A stretch of DNA of 64,000 nt from assembly GCA_902492065.1 (NCBI GenBank), contig CABUKE010000002.1:62001-126000 (forward strand). The letters run 5' to 3'. The notes under the pieces were generated by a model, which worked only from the letters and a program-made list of their open reading frames with translations, was not told where the DNA came from and ran no database searches. Positions within the stretch are counted from its first letter, which is position 1. Every line of letters starts with the position of its first letter. The DNA comes from an uncultured Eubacteriales bacterium. GTDB taxonomy: Bacteria > Bacillota > Clostridia > UBA1381 > UMGS1253. The translations under genes and the position numbers were made by a program. This document shows, one piece after another, positions 23,485 through 32,306 of this stretch.

Positions 23485-25560
23485 ATGTTTAGAACCTTTG
23501 AAACCACATTGGCGGGCCGCCCGCTCGTGATTGAAACCGGAAAGATGGCACAGCTCGCGAACGGGTCGTGTCTCGTGCGCTATGGCGACACGGTTGTGCT
23601 TTGTACGGCGACTGCTTCGGCAAAGCCGCGCGACGGGATTGACTTTTTCCCGCTCAGCGTTGATTACGAAGAAAAGCTGTATTCTGTCGGTAAGATTCCG
23701 GGCAGTTTTATGAAGCGGGAGGGTAAGCCGAGTGAGAAGGCGATCCTCACCTCGCGCGTGATTGACCGTCCGATTCGTCCTCTGTTCCCGTCCGATCTGC
23801 GCAACGATGTTTCGGTCGTTACAACGGTAATGAGCGTAGAGCAGGACAATCCGCCGGAGGTTGCGGCGATGATTGGCGCGTCCATTGCGATTTCCATTTC
23901 GGATATTCCGTTTGCGGGGCCGATTGGCGGCGTATGGATTGGCTTGGTTGATGATGAATTTGTCATCAATCCGACGGTTGAACAGCGTGAAAAGAGCCTG
24001 ATGCACGTCACCGTAGCCGGCACGAGGCAGAAGGTCGTTATGATTGAGGCAGGCGCAAAGGAAGTCGAAGAGGACAAGATGCTTGCGGCAATTAAGTTTG
24101 CGCATACAGAGATTATTAAAATCTGTGATTTTATCGATAGCATTGTGGCAGAGATTGGCAAGCCGAAGTTCGAGTACGACCATATCGTGGTTGACCCGGA
24201 AATGTACGACGACGTGAAGGAATTTGCGATTGAGAAGGTACGCGCTGCGTTGGATACTGACGACAAAACGGTGCGCGACGCACGTATGAAGGTTGTGACT
24301 GACGAAGTTGTGGAGCACTTTGCAGAAAAGTATCCCGACAGCGAGGCGGCTATCGGTGAAGTGCTGTATAAACTACAGAAGTATGTAGTACGTCGCTGGA
24401 TACTTGACGACGGCAAGCGTGTAGACGGCCGCAGCCTCGATGAGATTCGTCCGCTTGCGGCGGAGGTTGGACTTTTGCCGCGCGTTCACGGTTCGGGTAT
24501 GTTTACACGTGGACAGACGCAGGTATTGACTGCTGCGACGCTTGGGCCGCTCAACGACACGCAGAAGCTTGACGGCATTGACGAAGAAGAATATAAACGC
24601 TATATGCACCACTATAATTTCCCATCCTACAGCGTTGGCGAAACGCGCCCGTCGAGAGGACCGGGCCGGCGTGAGATTGGACATGGCGCACTTGCAGAGC
24701 GTGCGCTGGAGCCGGTTATCCCGTCGGAGGAGGAGTTCCCGTATGCAATCCGCCTCGTTTCTGAGGTGTTGAGCTCGAACGGTTCTACCTCGCAGGGGAG
24801 TATCTGCGGCAGTACGCTCGCGCTCATGGATGCCGGCGTACCGATTAAGACACCGATTGCCGGTATTTCGTGCGGCCTTGTGAGTGAGGGCGACCGTTTT
24901 ATTACCATGGTGGACATCCAGGGGCTTGAGGACTTCTTCGGCGACATGGACTTCAAGGTTGCGGGCAGCAAGAAGGGAATTACGGCAATCCAGGTCGACA
25001 TCAAGACGGACGGCCTTTCGTTTGAGGTAATTGAGGAGGCGCTCCGCAAGACGCGGGATGCGCGGTATTACATTTTGGATGAGGTTATGCTCAAGGCGAT
25101 TGAAGCGCCGCGCGATCATTTGTCGCAGTATGCGCCGAAAGTTGCCATGATGCAGATTGACCCGGACAAGATTCGTGACGTTATTGGCACGGGTGGCAAG
25201 GTGATTCAGAAGATTGTGGCTGACACAGGCGCGAAGATTGATATTGAAGACGACGGCCGCGTATTGATTTTTGCTGTTGACCAGGCGAGCGGCGCAGCAG
25301 CGCAGGCGGCAATTGAGGCGATTGTAAAAGAGCCGGAGGTTGGCGAGATATACACGGGTAAGGTTGTTCGCATTATGCCGTTCGGCGCGTTTGTGGAGAT
25401 CCTGCCTGGCAAGGACGGCATGATTCACATTTCCAAGCTGGACAAAAAGCGTGTGGAAAAGGTAGAGGACGTTGTCAATATCGGCGATGAAGTGACGGTT
25501 AAGGTTATAGAAATCGACAAGCAGGGTAGAATAAACTTATCCCGCAAGGATTTGCTGTAA
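23485..25560 (+). CDS. pnp: Polyribonucleotide nucleotidyltransferase (PNPase)
   Basis: PNPase degrades RNA 3' to 5' phosphorolytically and adds tails when phosphate is low; it is a trimer in the cytoplasm. Two RNase PH cores (about residues 10-140 and 320-540) flank an all-helical domain. A KH domain (about 550-610) has the GXXG loop VIGTGGKVIQKI. An S1 domain (about 620-690) begins at YTGKVVRIMPFGAFVEI. ATG 23485 is preceded by AGAGAGG; the reading from GTG 23428 would translate through the leader hairpin and is rejected. Length is 691 residues, standard for Firmicutes. Confidence 0.97.
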   Translation: MFRTFETTLAGRPLVIETGKMAQLANGSCLVRYGDTVVLCTATASAKPRDGIDFFPLSVDYEEKLYSVGKIPGSFMKREGKPSEKAILTSRVIDRPIRPLFPSDLRNDVSVVTTVMSVEQDNPPEVAAMIGASIAISISDIPFAGPIGGVWIGLVDDEFVINPTVEQREKSLMHVTVAGTRQKVVMIEAGAKEVEEDKMLAAIKFAHTEIIKICDFIDSIVAEIGKPKFEYDHIVVDPEMYDDVKEFAIEKVRAALDTDDKTVRDARMKVVTDEVVEHFAEKYPDSEAAIGEVLYKLQKYVVRRWILDDGKRVDGRSLDEIRPLAAEVGLLPRVHGSGMFTRGQTQVLTAATLGPLNDTQKLDGIDEEEYKRYMHHYNFPSYSVGETRPSRGPGRREIGHGALAERALEPVIPSEEEFPYAIRLVSEVLSSNGSTSQGSICGSTLALMDAGVPIKTPIAGISCGLVSEGDRFITMVDIQGLEDFFGDMDFKVAGSKKGITAIQVDIKTDGLSFEVIEEALRKTRDARYYILDEVMLKAIEAPRDHLSQYAPKVAMMQIDPDKIRDVIGTGGKVIQKIVADTGAKIDIEDDGRVLIFAVDQASGAAAQAAIEAIVKEPEVGEIYTGKVVRIMPFGAFVEILPGKDGMIHISKLDKKRVEKVEDVVNIGDEVTVKVIEIDKQGRINLSRKDLL

Positions 25561-25599
25561 ACAAACCGGCGAACAAACAGCCGGGCGGAGGGGTGGAGC

Positions 25600-26103
25600 A
25601 TGCCCTTTGAACATGTACAGCAGCCAGAAATCATAGTTATCCATGGTTTGTTGAGATTGAGAAAATACGACGGAAACTATGAAAGCCTGTTAGCTGGTTA
25701 TCAGGACCCTTATGTATACCAAAATTCAGAAGGAATATTTGACGCGGCACAAATGCCTGATCTTGCCTATGTAAAGGGTATGTGTGAATACTTGGAGCAT
25801 GCCGGGGAATTCTACTTTATAGAGGTACAAGAAAATGAGACATTTGTCAGCATTGGTGATGTAACGGTAAAGCCGGAAAATCCCCCGATTGCAATTTGGT
25901 TTGATAAATATCGGCATGTTGGAATCGGTACAATGGTAATGAAAACTGTGATTGCCAGATTGAAAGAGCTGGGTTTCAAAAAAATAAAGGGATCGGCGGT
26001 TTTTAAATGGAATATACCATCACAGAAAATGCATGAAAAATTGGGCTTTAAGCGTGTCGCTGAAGATGATAAGTCATATATTTTTGATTTGGATTTTGAA
26101 TAG
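25600..26103 (+). CDS. GNAT-family acetyltransferase
   Basis: The product has 167 residues. The acetyl-CoA loop is degenerate but in place (HVGIGTMVMKTVI near residues 106-118). The C-terminal HEKLGFKRV follows the usual GNAT pattern. The segment FYFIEVQENETFVSIGDVTV fits the strand before the loop in RimJ/RimL-like enzymes. A strong SD (GGAGGGGTGGAGC) precedes the ATG. It lies 39 bases after pnp and may be transcribed with it. The substrate is unknown. Confidence 0.78.
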   Translation: MPFEHVQQPEIIVIHGLLRLRKYDGNYESLLAGYQDPYVYQNSEGIFDAAQMPDLAYVKGMCEYLEHAGEFYFIEVQENETFVSIGDVTVKPENPPIAIWFDKYRHVGIGTMVMKTVIARLKELGFKKIKGSAVFKWNIPSQKMHEKLGFKRVAEDDKSYIFDLDFE

Positions 26104-26176
26104 GGGACTTTGAACAGTTGATTTGGAGGCTTCTTTATTGCCGGAAGTGTTTTATTCGCTCAGTCTAAAAAATATG

Positions 26177-26202
26177 TGCGGGCACGCGGGTGCCCGCATT
26201 TT
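26177..26202 (+). terminator. Hairpin with short T-run before the M16 gene
   Basis: The stem TGCGGGCAC/GTGCCCGCA (9 bp) with loop GCGG is followed by TTTTAT. It could terminate transcripts from pnp and the GNAT gene, or act as an attenuator, because it lies inside a possible leader ORF. Confidence 0.55.
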
Positions 26203-26219
26203 ATCGCTTGAGGTGTTTT

Positions 26220-27473
26220 ATGTATAAATCGTATGTATTGCCCAACGGCTTGCGAATCATATGCGAATATATCGGTTATGTCCGTTCCGTCTCCGTGGGC
26301 GTGTTTGTAAAAAACGGTTCGCGCCATGAGCCGCAGGAGCTGGCGGGGATTTTCCACTTTATTGAGCACATGCTGTTTAAAGGGACGGAAAAGCGGAGCG
26401 CGCTTGAAATAGCGGAGGAAATCGACACTGTGGGCGGGACGCTCAACGCCTATACGACGAAGGAGTATACCTGCTTTTATGCAAAAATGCTTGACGAAAA
26501 CCTCGATACTGCGCTTGATGTATTGTCGGACATGCTTCTGCATCCGAAGCTCAGCGATGGCGACATTGCGCTGGAGAAAAATGTGGTCTATGAGGAGATT
26601 GCCATGTACGAGGATTCGCCGGAGGACATGGTGCATGAGCTTATTATGGAGGCGGCATGGGGCATAGAAAGTGGACTTGGCGCTTCGACACTCGGCACAA
26701 AGGAAACACTTTGCAAAATTGATTCCCGCGTGCTTCGGGATTATATGGCAAAGACCTATACGCCTAAAAACTGTGTGGTTGCCGTTGCCGGCAATTTTGG
26801 GGATGATATCGAACAGCAAATAGCATCTTACTTTGGCGCGTGGCACGGTGATGGTGCAGTGGCGGATGATTTTCACGAACAGTATCGCGCAGGCAGCATT
26901 GTCCGCGAAAAAGAGATTGAACAGGTGCATTTTTGCCTCGGTTTTCCGGCGTATCCGTCGGAGGATGAGCGTAACTATCCCGCACTTGCATTCAATAATA
27001 TATTCGGTGCAGGAATGAGTTCTGCGCTGTTTCAGAAGGTACGTGAACAGCGTGGGCTGGTGTATTCGATTTTTTCCTATATGGCGAGTTACCTTGATAC
27101 CGGTATGTTTATCATCAGCGCGAGCATGAAGCCGGAGAACCTGAGCGAAGTGCTGCGCCTTGTCCATGCGGAAATTGAAGCGGCGAAGCGAACCCCGCTT
27201 GACAATAAGACCATGTTTAAGGCAAAGCAGCAGCTCAAAGGAAACTATATTTTGGGGCTGGAAAACGTCAGCTCAAGAATGCAGAGCATTGGCCGGGCAA
27301 AGCTTTTACTCGATAAAGTTCGTACGCCGGAGGAAATTCTGCAAAGGATTGAGAAAATTAATCCCGACAATACATTTGCTATTACAAAAGATATTTTTGA
27401 TTATAGCCGGATGTGCACCAGCGCGATTGGCAATCTGGATGGCGCAGAGCTGGATTTGTTTCAAAATGCATAA
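26220..27473 (+). CDS. M16-family zinc metallopeptidase (insulinase type, YmxG/MlpA-like)
   Basis: The enzyme has the inverted zinc motif H-F-I-E-H in FHFIEHMLFKGT near residues 46-57. The distal Glu ligand is in NVVYEEIAMYEDSPEDM. The second half has the inactive M16 repeat with the FGAGMSSALFQKVREQRGLVYS segment. ATG 26220 follows GAGGTG; it is preferred over upstream GTG 26190, which falls inside a hairpin. The product has 417 residues, normal for single-chain bacterial M16 enzymes. M16 peptidases are commonly found near pnp in Firmicutes. The substrate is unknown. Confidence 0.92.
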   Translation: MYKSYVLPNGLRIICEYIGYVRSVSVGVFVKNGSRHEPQELAGIFHFIEHMLFKGTEKRSALEIAEEIDTVGGTLNAYTTKEYTCFYAKMLDENLDTALDVLSDMLLHPKLSDGDIALEKNVVYEEIAMYEDSPEDMVHELIMEAAWGIESGLGASTLGTKETLCKIDSRVLRDYMAKTYTPKNCVVAVAGNFGDDIEQQIASYFGAWHGDGAVADDFHEQYRAGSIVREKEIEQVHFCLGFPAYPSEDERNYPALAFNNIFGAGMSSALFQKVREQRGLVYSIFSYMASYLDTGMFIISASMKPENLSEVLRLVHAEIEAAKRTPLDNKTMFKAKQQLKGNYILGLENVSSRMQSIGRAKLLLDKVRTPEEILQRIEKINPDNTFAITKDIFDYSRMCTSAIGNLDGAELDLFQNA

Positions 27474-27478
27474 TATGC

Positions 27479-27514
27479 AATAAGATACGGCGTAGCTGTA
27501 TCTTATTTTTTTGC
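27479..27514 (+). terminator. Terminator of the M16 gene
   Basis: The stem AATAAGATAC/GTATCTTATT with a GC-rich loop is followed by a run of T residues (TTTTTTTG). Confidence 0.8.
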
Positions 27515-27540
27515 GCTGGTGTGAATTCAAAAAATATGTC

Positions 27541-27569
27541 TTGAATTTTTTGTGAAAAAAGCATATAAT
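27541..27569 (+). promoter_or_regulatory. Promoter for the Nudix gene and zapA
   Basis: TTGAAT and TATAAT are 17 bases apart. The transcript would start near 27576, about 65 bases before the Nudix start codon. Confidence 0.7.
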
Positions 27570-27640
27570 AAATTTAATACTAAATATTTGGAATTTACTA
27601 TCGTAAATTGGATTAGAAATACCGAAAAAGGGGAGCCTTT

Positions 27641-28186
27641 ATGCTGAAAAAAGAAAAGTTAATCAAATCGGATACCATTTTCAAGGGAAAAATTATAAAT
27701 CTGCGGGTCGATACCGTCGAGGTCGTGCAGAATGGCAATATCACGACGCGGGAGCTGGTCGAACATCCGGGCGGTGTCGGGATTGTGGCCGTTACACCGG
27801 AAAATAAGGTTTGTCTGGTCAAACAATACCGCAGGCCGTTCGATGAAATTATATTGGAGGTTCCTGCCGGGAAGTTAGAGTGGGGCGAGGACCACTATGC
27901 CTGCGGCGTGCGCGAGTTGCGGGAAGAAACGGGTTATACGGCAGAGCAGTTTGTCTATCTGGGCGAGTTCTATTCCACGCCGGGCTTCTGCAATGAAAAG
28001 ATTCACCTCTATCTGGCGACGGGACTGACAGCAGGTGAGAGGGATTTGGATGAAAATGAGTTTATTGAATTATATGAGTATCGTTTTGACGAACTTTTGG
28101 ACATGATTTCGGAGAATAAAATCAAGGACGGGAAAACCGTCATTGCTATTTTAAAGGCATACGCCTACTTAAACCGGAAAAAATAA
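27641..28186 (+). CDS. nudF: Nudix hydrolase, ADP-ribose pyrophosphatase type
   Basis: The protein hydrolyses nucleoside diphosphates linked to another moiety, most likely ADP-ribose, in the cytoplasm. A complete Nudix box is present: G77-x5-E83-x7-R91-E92-L-R-E95-E96-T-G98-Y. The flanking TPGFCNEKIHLYLA segment is typical of the ADP-ribose pyrophosphatase subfamily, and the 181-residue length matches. A good SD (AAAGGGGAG) precedes the ATG. It is followed 28 bases later by zapA and probably cotranscribed. Confidence 0.88.
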   Translation: MLKKEKLIKSDTIFKGKIINLRVDTVEVVQNGNITTRELVEHPGGVGIVAVTPENKVCLVKQYRRPFDEIILEVPAGKLEWGEDHYACGVRELREETGYTAEQFVYLGEFYSTPGFCNEKIHLYLATGLTAGERDLDENEFIELYEYRFDELLDMISENKIKDGKTVIAILKAYAYLNRKK

Positions 28187-28214
28187 GAATCAACAATACG
28201 ATTGGAGGTTCCTT

Positions 28215-28580
28215 ATGAGTGACAGAAACAAGGTAGAGGTGAAAATTCGGGGAAGGTTTTTTACCATCACGGCAAACGAACCGGAGGAGTACATTTACAA
28301 GATTTGTTCCTATGTAGACCGGAAGATGGATGAAATCTTGCAGATGAATCCGCGCCTCAGTATGGATACGGCTGCGCTCTTGACGGCGATTAACATTTCT
28401 GATGAAGCGTACAAATCCCATGTCGCAGAGGATAATATGCGCAGTCAGATATTGAAGTATGACGAGGAAGCGGACCGCTATGAGAAGCGAATCAAGGAGC
28501 TGGAGGATCAATTGAAGAAGGCGCAGGAGCAGCTTGCGCAGAAGGAAGAAGAGCTTACGAAGTTTTTGGAGCAGTTTTAG
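28215..28580 (+). CDS. zapA: Cell division protein ZapA
   Basis: ZapA binds and bundles FtsZ at the division ring. The N-terminal globular domain has the pattern KVEVKIRGRFFTITANEPEEYI, then ICSYVDRKMDEI. The C-terminal half (about residues 65-119) is a long charged coiled-coil rich in Glu, Lys and Gln, typical of ZapA, which forms a dumbbell tetramer. Length 121 residues. SD GGAGG precedes the ATG. It links the Nudix gene with the shape and division operon downstream, from which it is separated by a hairpin. Confidence 0.87.
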   Translation: MSDRNKVEVKIRGRFFTITANEPEEYIYKICSYVDRKMDEILQMNPRLSMDTAALLTAINISDEAYKSHVAEDNMRSQILKYDEEADRYEKRIKELEDQLKKAQEQLAQKEEELTKFLEQF

Positions 28581-28601
28581 CGTAAACGAAATGGAAGAAA
28601 A

Positions 28602-28634
28602 AGTGTGCGGCAGTATGCGCCGCACACTCATTTT
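28602..28634 (+). terminator. Hairpin after zapA
   Basis: A perfect 10-bp stem AGTGTGCGGC/GCCGCACACT with a 7-base loop is followed by CATTTTA. The T-tract is short, so termination may be partial and the U32 operon downstream may be reached. Confidence 0.6.
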
Positions 28635-28652
28635 AAATTATGAGGGTAAATC

Positions 28653-30761
28653 ATGAGAAACAAAATAAAAACGGAATTACTGTCGCCTGCGGGTTCGTGG
28701 GATGCGCTTGTCGCTGCGGTGCAAAGCGGCGCAGATGCAGTCTATCTGGGCGGAACGGACTTTTCCGCGCGCGCGGGGGCGGAGAATTTTAGCCGGGAAC
28801 GGCTTATAGAAGCGGTACGGTACTGTCATATCCGCGGCGTGAAGGTTTTTGTAACGCTCAATACGTTGTTAAAGCAGTCAGAAGTGCAGCCTGCGCTTGA
28901 CTTTGCCGTGTTTTTACACGAGCAGGCGGGCGTCGACGGCTTGATTATTCAGGATGTCGGGCTGGCGGGGCTGTTGCTTCGTGTGGTTCCCGGGCTTCGG
29001 CTGCACGCCTCTACGCAGATGAGCGTACACAGTATTGCCGGCGCGGAGAAGCTTCGCCAGCTTGGATTTAAACGGGTTGTATTGGCGCGGGAGCTGTCCT
29101 TTAAACAAATTGTGGAGATAAAACGCGCAGTCGATATTGAGCTGGAAATCTTTGTTCACGGGGCCATTTGCCAGTGCTATTCCGGCCAATGTCTGATGAG
29201 CTCCATCTTAGGCGGCAGAAGCGGCAACCGTGGACGCTGTGCACAGCCGTGCCGTTTGCCTTATGAGTTGAAAGATCCCGCTGGGAAACTGGTGAAAAAG
29301 GGATATTTACTCAGCCCAAAGGATATGTGCCTGATTGACCATTTGCAGGAGATTAAGCAGGTGGGAATTGACTCGCTCAAGATTGAAGGACGGCTCAAAC
29401 GGCCGGAATACGTCGCGGCGGTGACGGATATCTATCGCAACTATCTCGACAGTGGGAAACGCCCAGAGCAGAAGGACAGGCAGGTATTGTTGAACGCCTT
29501 TAACCGGAGCGGCTTTACGGATGGATATTTTACCGGGAAGTTGGGCGGCACGATGATGAGCTATGTCTCGCCGTCGAATGTATCGCCGGAAACATTTGCT
29601 CCGGAGGTAAAACAACGGTTTGCTTCGAATGCAAATTTCCGTCTTGTACCTGTACAGGCGGAATGTGAAATTTGCCGCGGCAGAGAGATGCGTATGACGC
29701 TGACCGACGTGGATGGGAACACGGTTACCGCTTTCGGGGAAATACCGCAGGAGGCAATTCACCAGCCGCTTACGCGGGAACGGGCCTGCGCCCAGCTTTC
29801 CAAATTTGGCTCGGTTCCGTTTGAACTAACCGAATTGAAGCTGCAATTGGAGGAGGGGCTTACCGTCCCAATCAGCGCATTGAATGCATTGCGCCGTGCG
29901 GTGTGCGAAAAATTGATGGAATGCCGGAGCGCAGTAAGGTCGGCAGGAAGCACAGCCGCTTCCATCGGATACATTGGGGCGGGGGATGACCGGGAGGAGC
30001 TGTGTATCTCTGTCCGGACATTGGAACAGGCAGAGGCAGTTCTGCAATTTGAGCCAGATAAGCTATATGTACCGCTACATATAGTTGACAAGTTATCTGC
30101 CTTTACAGGCAAAACGGAGATTGTCACATCGCTGCCTGCAATTGTGGAAAACGATAAGGAAATCCTGTATGACCGGATTCCGACAAAGGGCGTGCTGTGT
30201 TCGTCGCTCGGCGCGGCGGCGCGGCTGGAAAGTCGGCATACAGTCTATGGCGACTGGCGGCTCAATGTCTACAACACGTTTGCGGTACACTTTTGCAGGG
30301 AAAACAGTTTTGCGCGCGTCACGCTTTCGCCGGAGCTGAACCTGCGGGAGATTGCGTCGCTCGGCAATGCAGCGGGCGAGAGTGAAGTGATTGCGTACGG
30401 CCGCCTGCCGCTTATGGTGATGAAAAACTGTGTCATTCGCTCGTGCAGCGGCGCATGTGGAAAGGGAAAGGAAGGCTACCGGCTCGTCGACCGTAGAAAG
30501 CAGGAATTTCCTCTTTTATGTGAGCCGGATTCCTGCACAAATGTTTTGCTCAATGCGGTGCCACTCTATATGGCGGATCGGTTTGCGGATTTACGCAAAA
30601 GCGGCGTGAGGAAAATACGGCTGTGCTTTACAACCGAATCGCCACAGATGTGCGGGAGGATTGTCGGTGAATACAGACGCGCCATGTGCGGCGAAGCTGT
30701 GCAAAGCAGTTTTGCGGAAAATACGTTCACGCGCGGGCACTTTTACCGCGGTGTAAAGTAA
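28653..30761 (+). CDS. U32-family peptidase/RlhA-like protein with DUF3656 C-terminus
   Basis: The N-terminal TIM-barrel has the U32 signature: FVHGAICQCYSGQCLMSS near residues 165-182, followed by GGRSGNRGRCAQPCR with its Cys pair. Members include collagenase PrtC and the 23S rRNA hydroxylation proteins RlhA/TrhP, which bind iron-sulfur clusters. The C-terminal half is the extra DUF3656 collagenase-like domain found in 700-residue Firmicutes proteins. Late Cys residues (CSGACGKG, CEPDSCTN) fit the metal-binding pattern. Whether this member is a protease or an RNA-modifying enzyme is not decided by sequence; the latter fits better. Confidence 0.85.
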   Translation: MRNKIKTELLSPAGSWDALVAAVQSGADAVYLGGTDFSARAGAENFSRERLIEAVRYCHIRGVKVFVTLNTLLKQSEVQPALDFAVFLHEQAGVDGLIIQDVGLAGLLLRVVPGLRLHASTQMSVHSIAGAEKLRQLGFKRVVLARELSFKQIVEIKRAVDIELEIFVHGAICQCYSGQCLMSSILGGRSGNRGRCAQPCRLPYELKDPAGKLVKKGYLLSPKDMCLIDHLQEIKQVGIDSLKIEGRLKRPEYVAAVTDIYRNYLDSGKRPEQKDRQVLLNAFNRSGFTDGYFTGKLGGTMMSYVSPSNVSPETFAPEVKQRFASNANFRLVPVQAECEICRGREMRMTLTDVDGNTVTAFGEIPQEAIHQPLTRERACAQLSKFGSVPFELTELKLQLEEGLTVPISALNALRRAVCEKLMECRSAVRSAGSTAASIGYIGAGDDREELCISVRTLEQAEAVLQFEPDKLYVPLHIVDKLSAFTGKTEIVTSLPAIVENDKEILYDRIPTKGVLCSSLGAAARLESRHTVYGDWRLNVYNTFAVHFCRENSFARVTLSPELNLREIASLGNAAGESEVIAYGRLPLMVMKNCVIRSCSGACGKGKEGYRLVDRRKQEFPLLCEPDSCTNVLLNAVPLYMADRFADLRKSGVRKIRLCFTTESPQMCGRIVGEYRRAMCGEAVQSSFAENTFTRGHFYRGVK

Positions 30762-30791
30762 AAATTGAAGCAGATTTGGCGGTGAAGTCGT

Positions 30792-31166
30792 TTGAGTAAG
30801 TGGGATAAGGGGCTTGCGGCCTTGGTGCTTGCAGTATCCATTTTGTCGCTCATTTTCATCAATGTGTTTGCTTTTTCCGGTGCGCCGGACGCAGTTATCA
30901 TTGAACTTGACGGAAAAGAGTATGCAAAATATTCCTTAAAAGCAATAAATTCTTCCAAATCCATTGAAATAAAAAGCAAATACGGGTATAATAAAATAGA
31001 ATTATTTTCCGACGGCGTTCGCGTTGTGGAGTCGGACTGCCCGGATCAAACCGACGTTTTGCAGGGAAAAATCACGAAAACGAACGAGGTGATTGTCTGC
31101 CTGCCGCACCGGCTTGTGATTCGTATGACGGGAGGGAACAGCGGTGCAGATGCGGTTGCGTACTAA
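30792..31166 (+). CDS. NusG domain II-containing membrane-anchored protein
   Basis: The N-terminus is a single hydrophobic segment (about residues 8-30). The rest matches the NusG_II domain, an extracytoplasmic beta-barrel-like fold, with NKIELFSDGVRVVESDCPDQ and the ending EVIVCLPHRLVIRMTG. Its role is unknown; in Firmicutes it almost always precedes the Gx transporter gene, as here. The start is TTG. The last 23 bases overlap the Gx gene, which suggests coupled translation. Confidence 0.87.
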   Translation: MSKWDKGLAALVLAVSILSLIFINVFAFSGAPDAVIIELDGKEYAKYSLKAINSSKSIEIKSKYGYNKIELFSDGVRVVESDCPDQTDVLQGKITKTNEVIVCLPHRLVIRMTGGNSGADAVAY

Positions 31167-31683
31167 GCGGATGGTTCTCTGCGCGGTGTTTGTTGCGCTT
31201 GGCGTCGGGCTTCAGATTGTGGAGAGCATGGTTCCTCTGCCGGTCAATCTGCCGGGCGGTAAGCTTGGCCTTGCCAACATTGCGACGCTGATTCTGCTCT
31301 ATTCATTTGGTGGAAAGACGGCGTTTGTATGCGCTGTCCTGCGTCCCTTTTTAGGGAGCCTGCTCTATGGCGGCGTGAGCGCAATGCTTTACAGCGTAAC
31401 GGGGTCGCTCACGGCGATGTTTGTGATGCTGGCAGTTCGGCATGCTGGCCGCGGACGGTTTTCGCCCATTGGCGTAAGCATTGCTGGCGCAGTGAGTCAC
31501 AACGCAGCGCAGACGGCAGTTGCGGCGGTATTGCTTTCGAATGTATGGATTTTTACCTATTTGCCAATACTTGCTATAGCAGCCTGCATAACGGGGATTT
31601 TTACCGGCTATGCCGCGAAGTTTGCGCTTGCTTATCTGAAAAAAGCGCGCCTTTGGAATGGAAAAGAAGATACAATTTCGTAA
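31144..31683 (+). CDS. Gx transporter family membrane protein (heptaprenyl diphosphate synthase component I-like)
   Basis: The product has 179 residues and about five membrane helices. The N-terminal region has GVGLQIVESMVPLPV and PGGKLGLANIATLILL, diagnostic for the Gx/HepS-I family. Older annotation calls it heptaprenyl diphosphate synthase component I, but the sequence is that of a membrane substrate-binding-like protein; the real substrate is unknown. GTG 31144 has GGAGGG upstream; ATG 31150 is an alternative. Conserved association with the NusG_II protein suggests a shared function. Confidence 0.87.
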   Translation: MQMRLRTKRMVLCAVFVALGVGLQIVESMVPLPVNLPGGKLGLANIATLILLYSFGGKTAFVCAVLRPFLGSLLYGGVSAMLYSVTGSLTAMFVMLAVRHAGRGRFSPIGVSIAGAVSHNAAQTAVAAVLLSNVWIFTYLPILAIAACITGIFTGYAAKFALAYLKKARLWNGKEDTIS

Positions 31684-31701
31684 TTTTGTGAGGAAAGCGT
31701 T

Positions 31702-32274
31702 ATGAAAAAATTGATACTGGCTTCAGGTTCGCCGCGTCGGCGGGAGCTTCTGACGGAGGCCGGGTTTACATTTGAAGTAAAAACGAGCGACGTGGACGAA
31801 GCGATTGGCGTTATGGAAGCGCCCTTGCTTGTGCGCGAGCTCGCACTTTTAAAGGCGGCTGCCGTGGCCAAAACCGCCCGGGAGGACTGTTTGGTGCTTG
31901 GAGCCGACACGGTTGTGAGTGCTGGGGGAGAAATTCTTGGCAAGCCAAAAGACTGGCGCGACGCACGGCGGATGCTGCGTCTTTTGTCCGGGCGGGCACA
32001 TCAGGTCTATACTGGCGTTTGTATCGTGGATGCAAAGACGGGGCGCGCCGTTTGTAAAAGCGAGCGGACAGACGTTTTGTTCCGCCGTCTGACCAATCGG
32101 GAAATCCGAGCGTATATCAAAACAAGGGAGCCGATGGACAAGGCGGGGGCCTATGCGATTCAAGGCGGTGCGCGGCGGTTTGTCCGTGGATTTGTCGGGA
32201 ATTTTGACAATGTTGTAGGTCTGCCGGTCGGACTGGTCAAAGAGCTTTTAAAAACGGAGTTTTCAGAGTTATAA
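31702..32274 (+). CDS. maf: Maf family nucleotide pyrophosphatase
   Basis: Maf proteins hydrolyse non-canonical or selected nucleoside triphosphates (dTTP/UTP or m7GTP) and affect septum formation. Visible motifs are SPRRRELLTEAGF at the N-terminus, GADTVV near residues 73-78, the GRAHQVYTGV segment, and DKAGAYAIQG near the C-terminus. The last is diagnostic of the YhdE/Maf subclass acting on dTTP/UTP. Length 190 is usual. The position just before mreB is conserved in Firmicutes. radC, often between them, is missing here. Confidence 0.93.
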   Translation: MKKLILASGSPRRRELLTEAGFTFEVKTSDVDEAIGVMEAPLLVRELALLKAAAVAKTAREDCLVLGADTVVSAGGEILGKPKDWRDARRMLRLLSGRAHQVYTGVCIVDAKTGRAVCKSERTDVLFRRLTNREIRAYIKTREPMDKAGAYAIQGGARRFVRGFVGNFDNVVGLPVGLVKELLKTEFSEL

Positions 32275-32306
32275 CAAACATTAATTGATAAAGGAGATAA
32301 CGTCAC

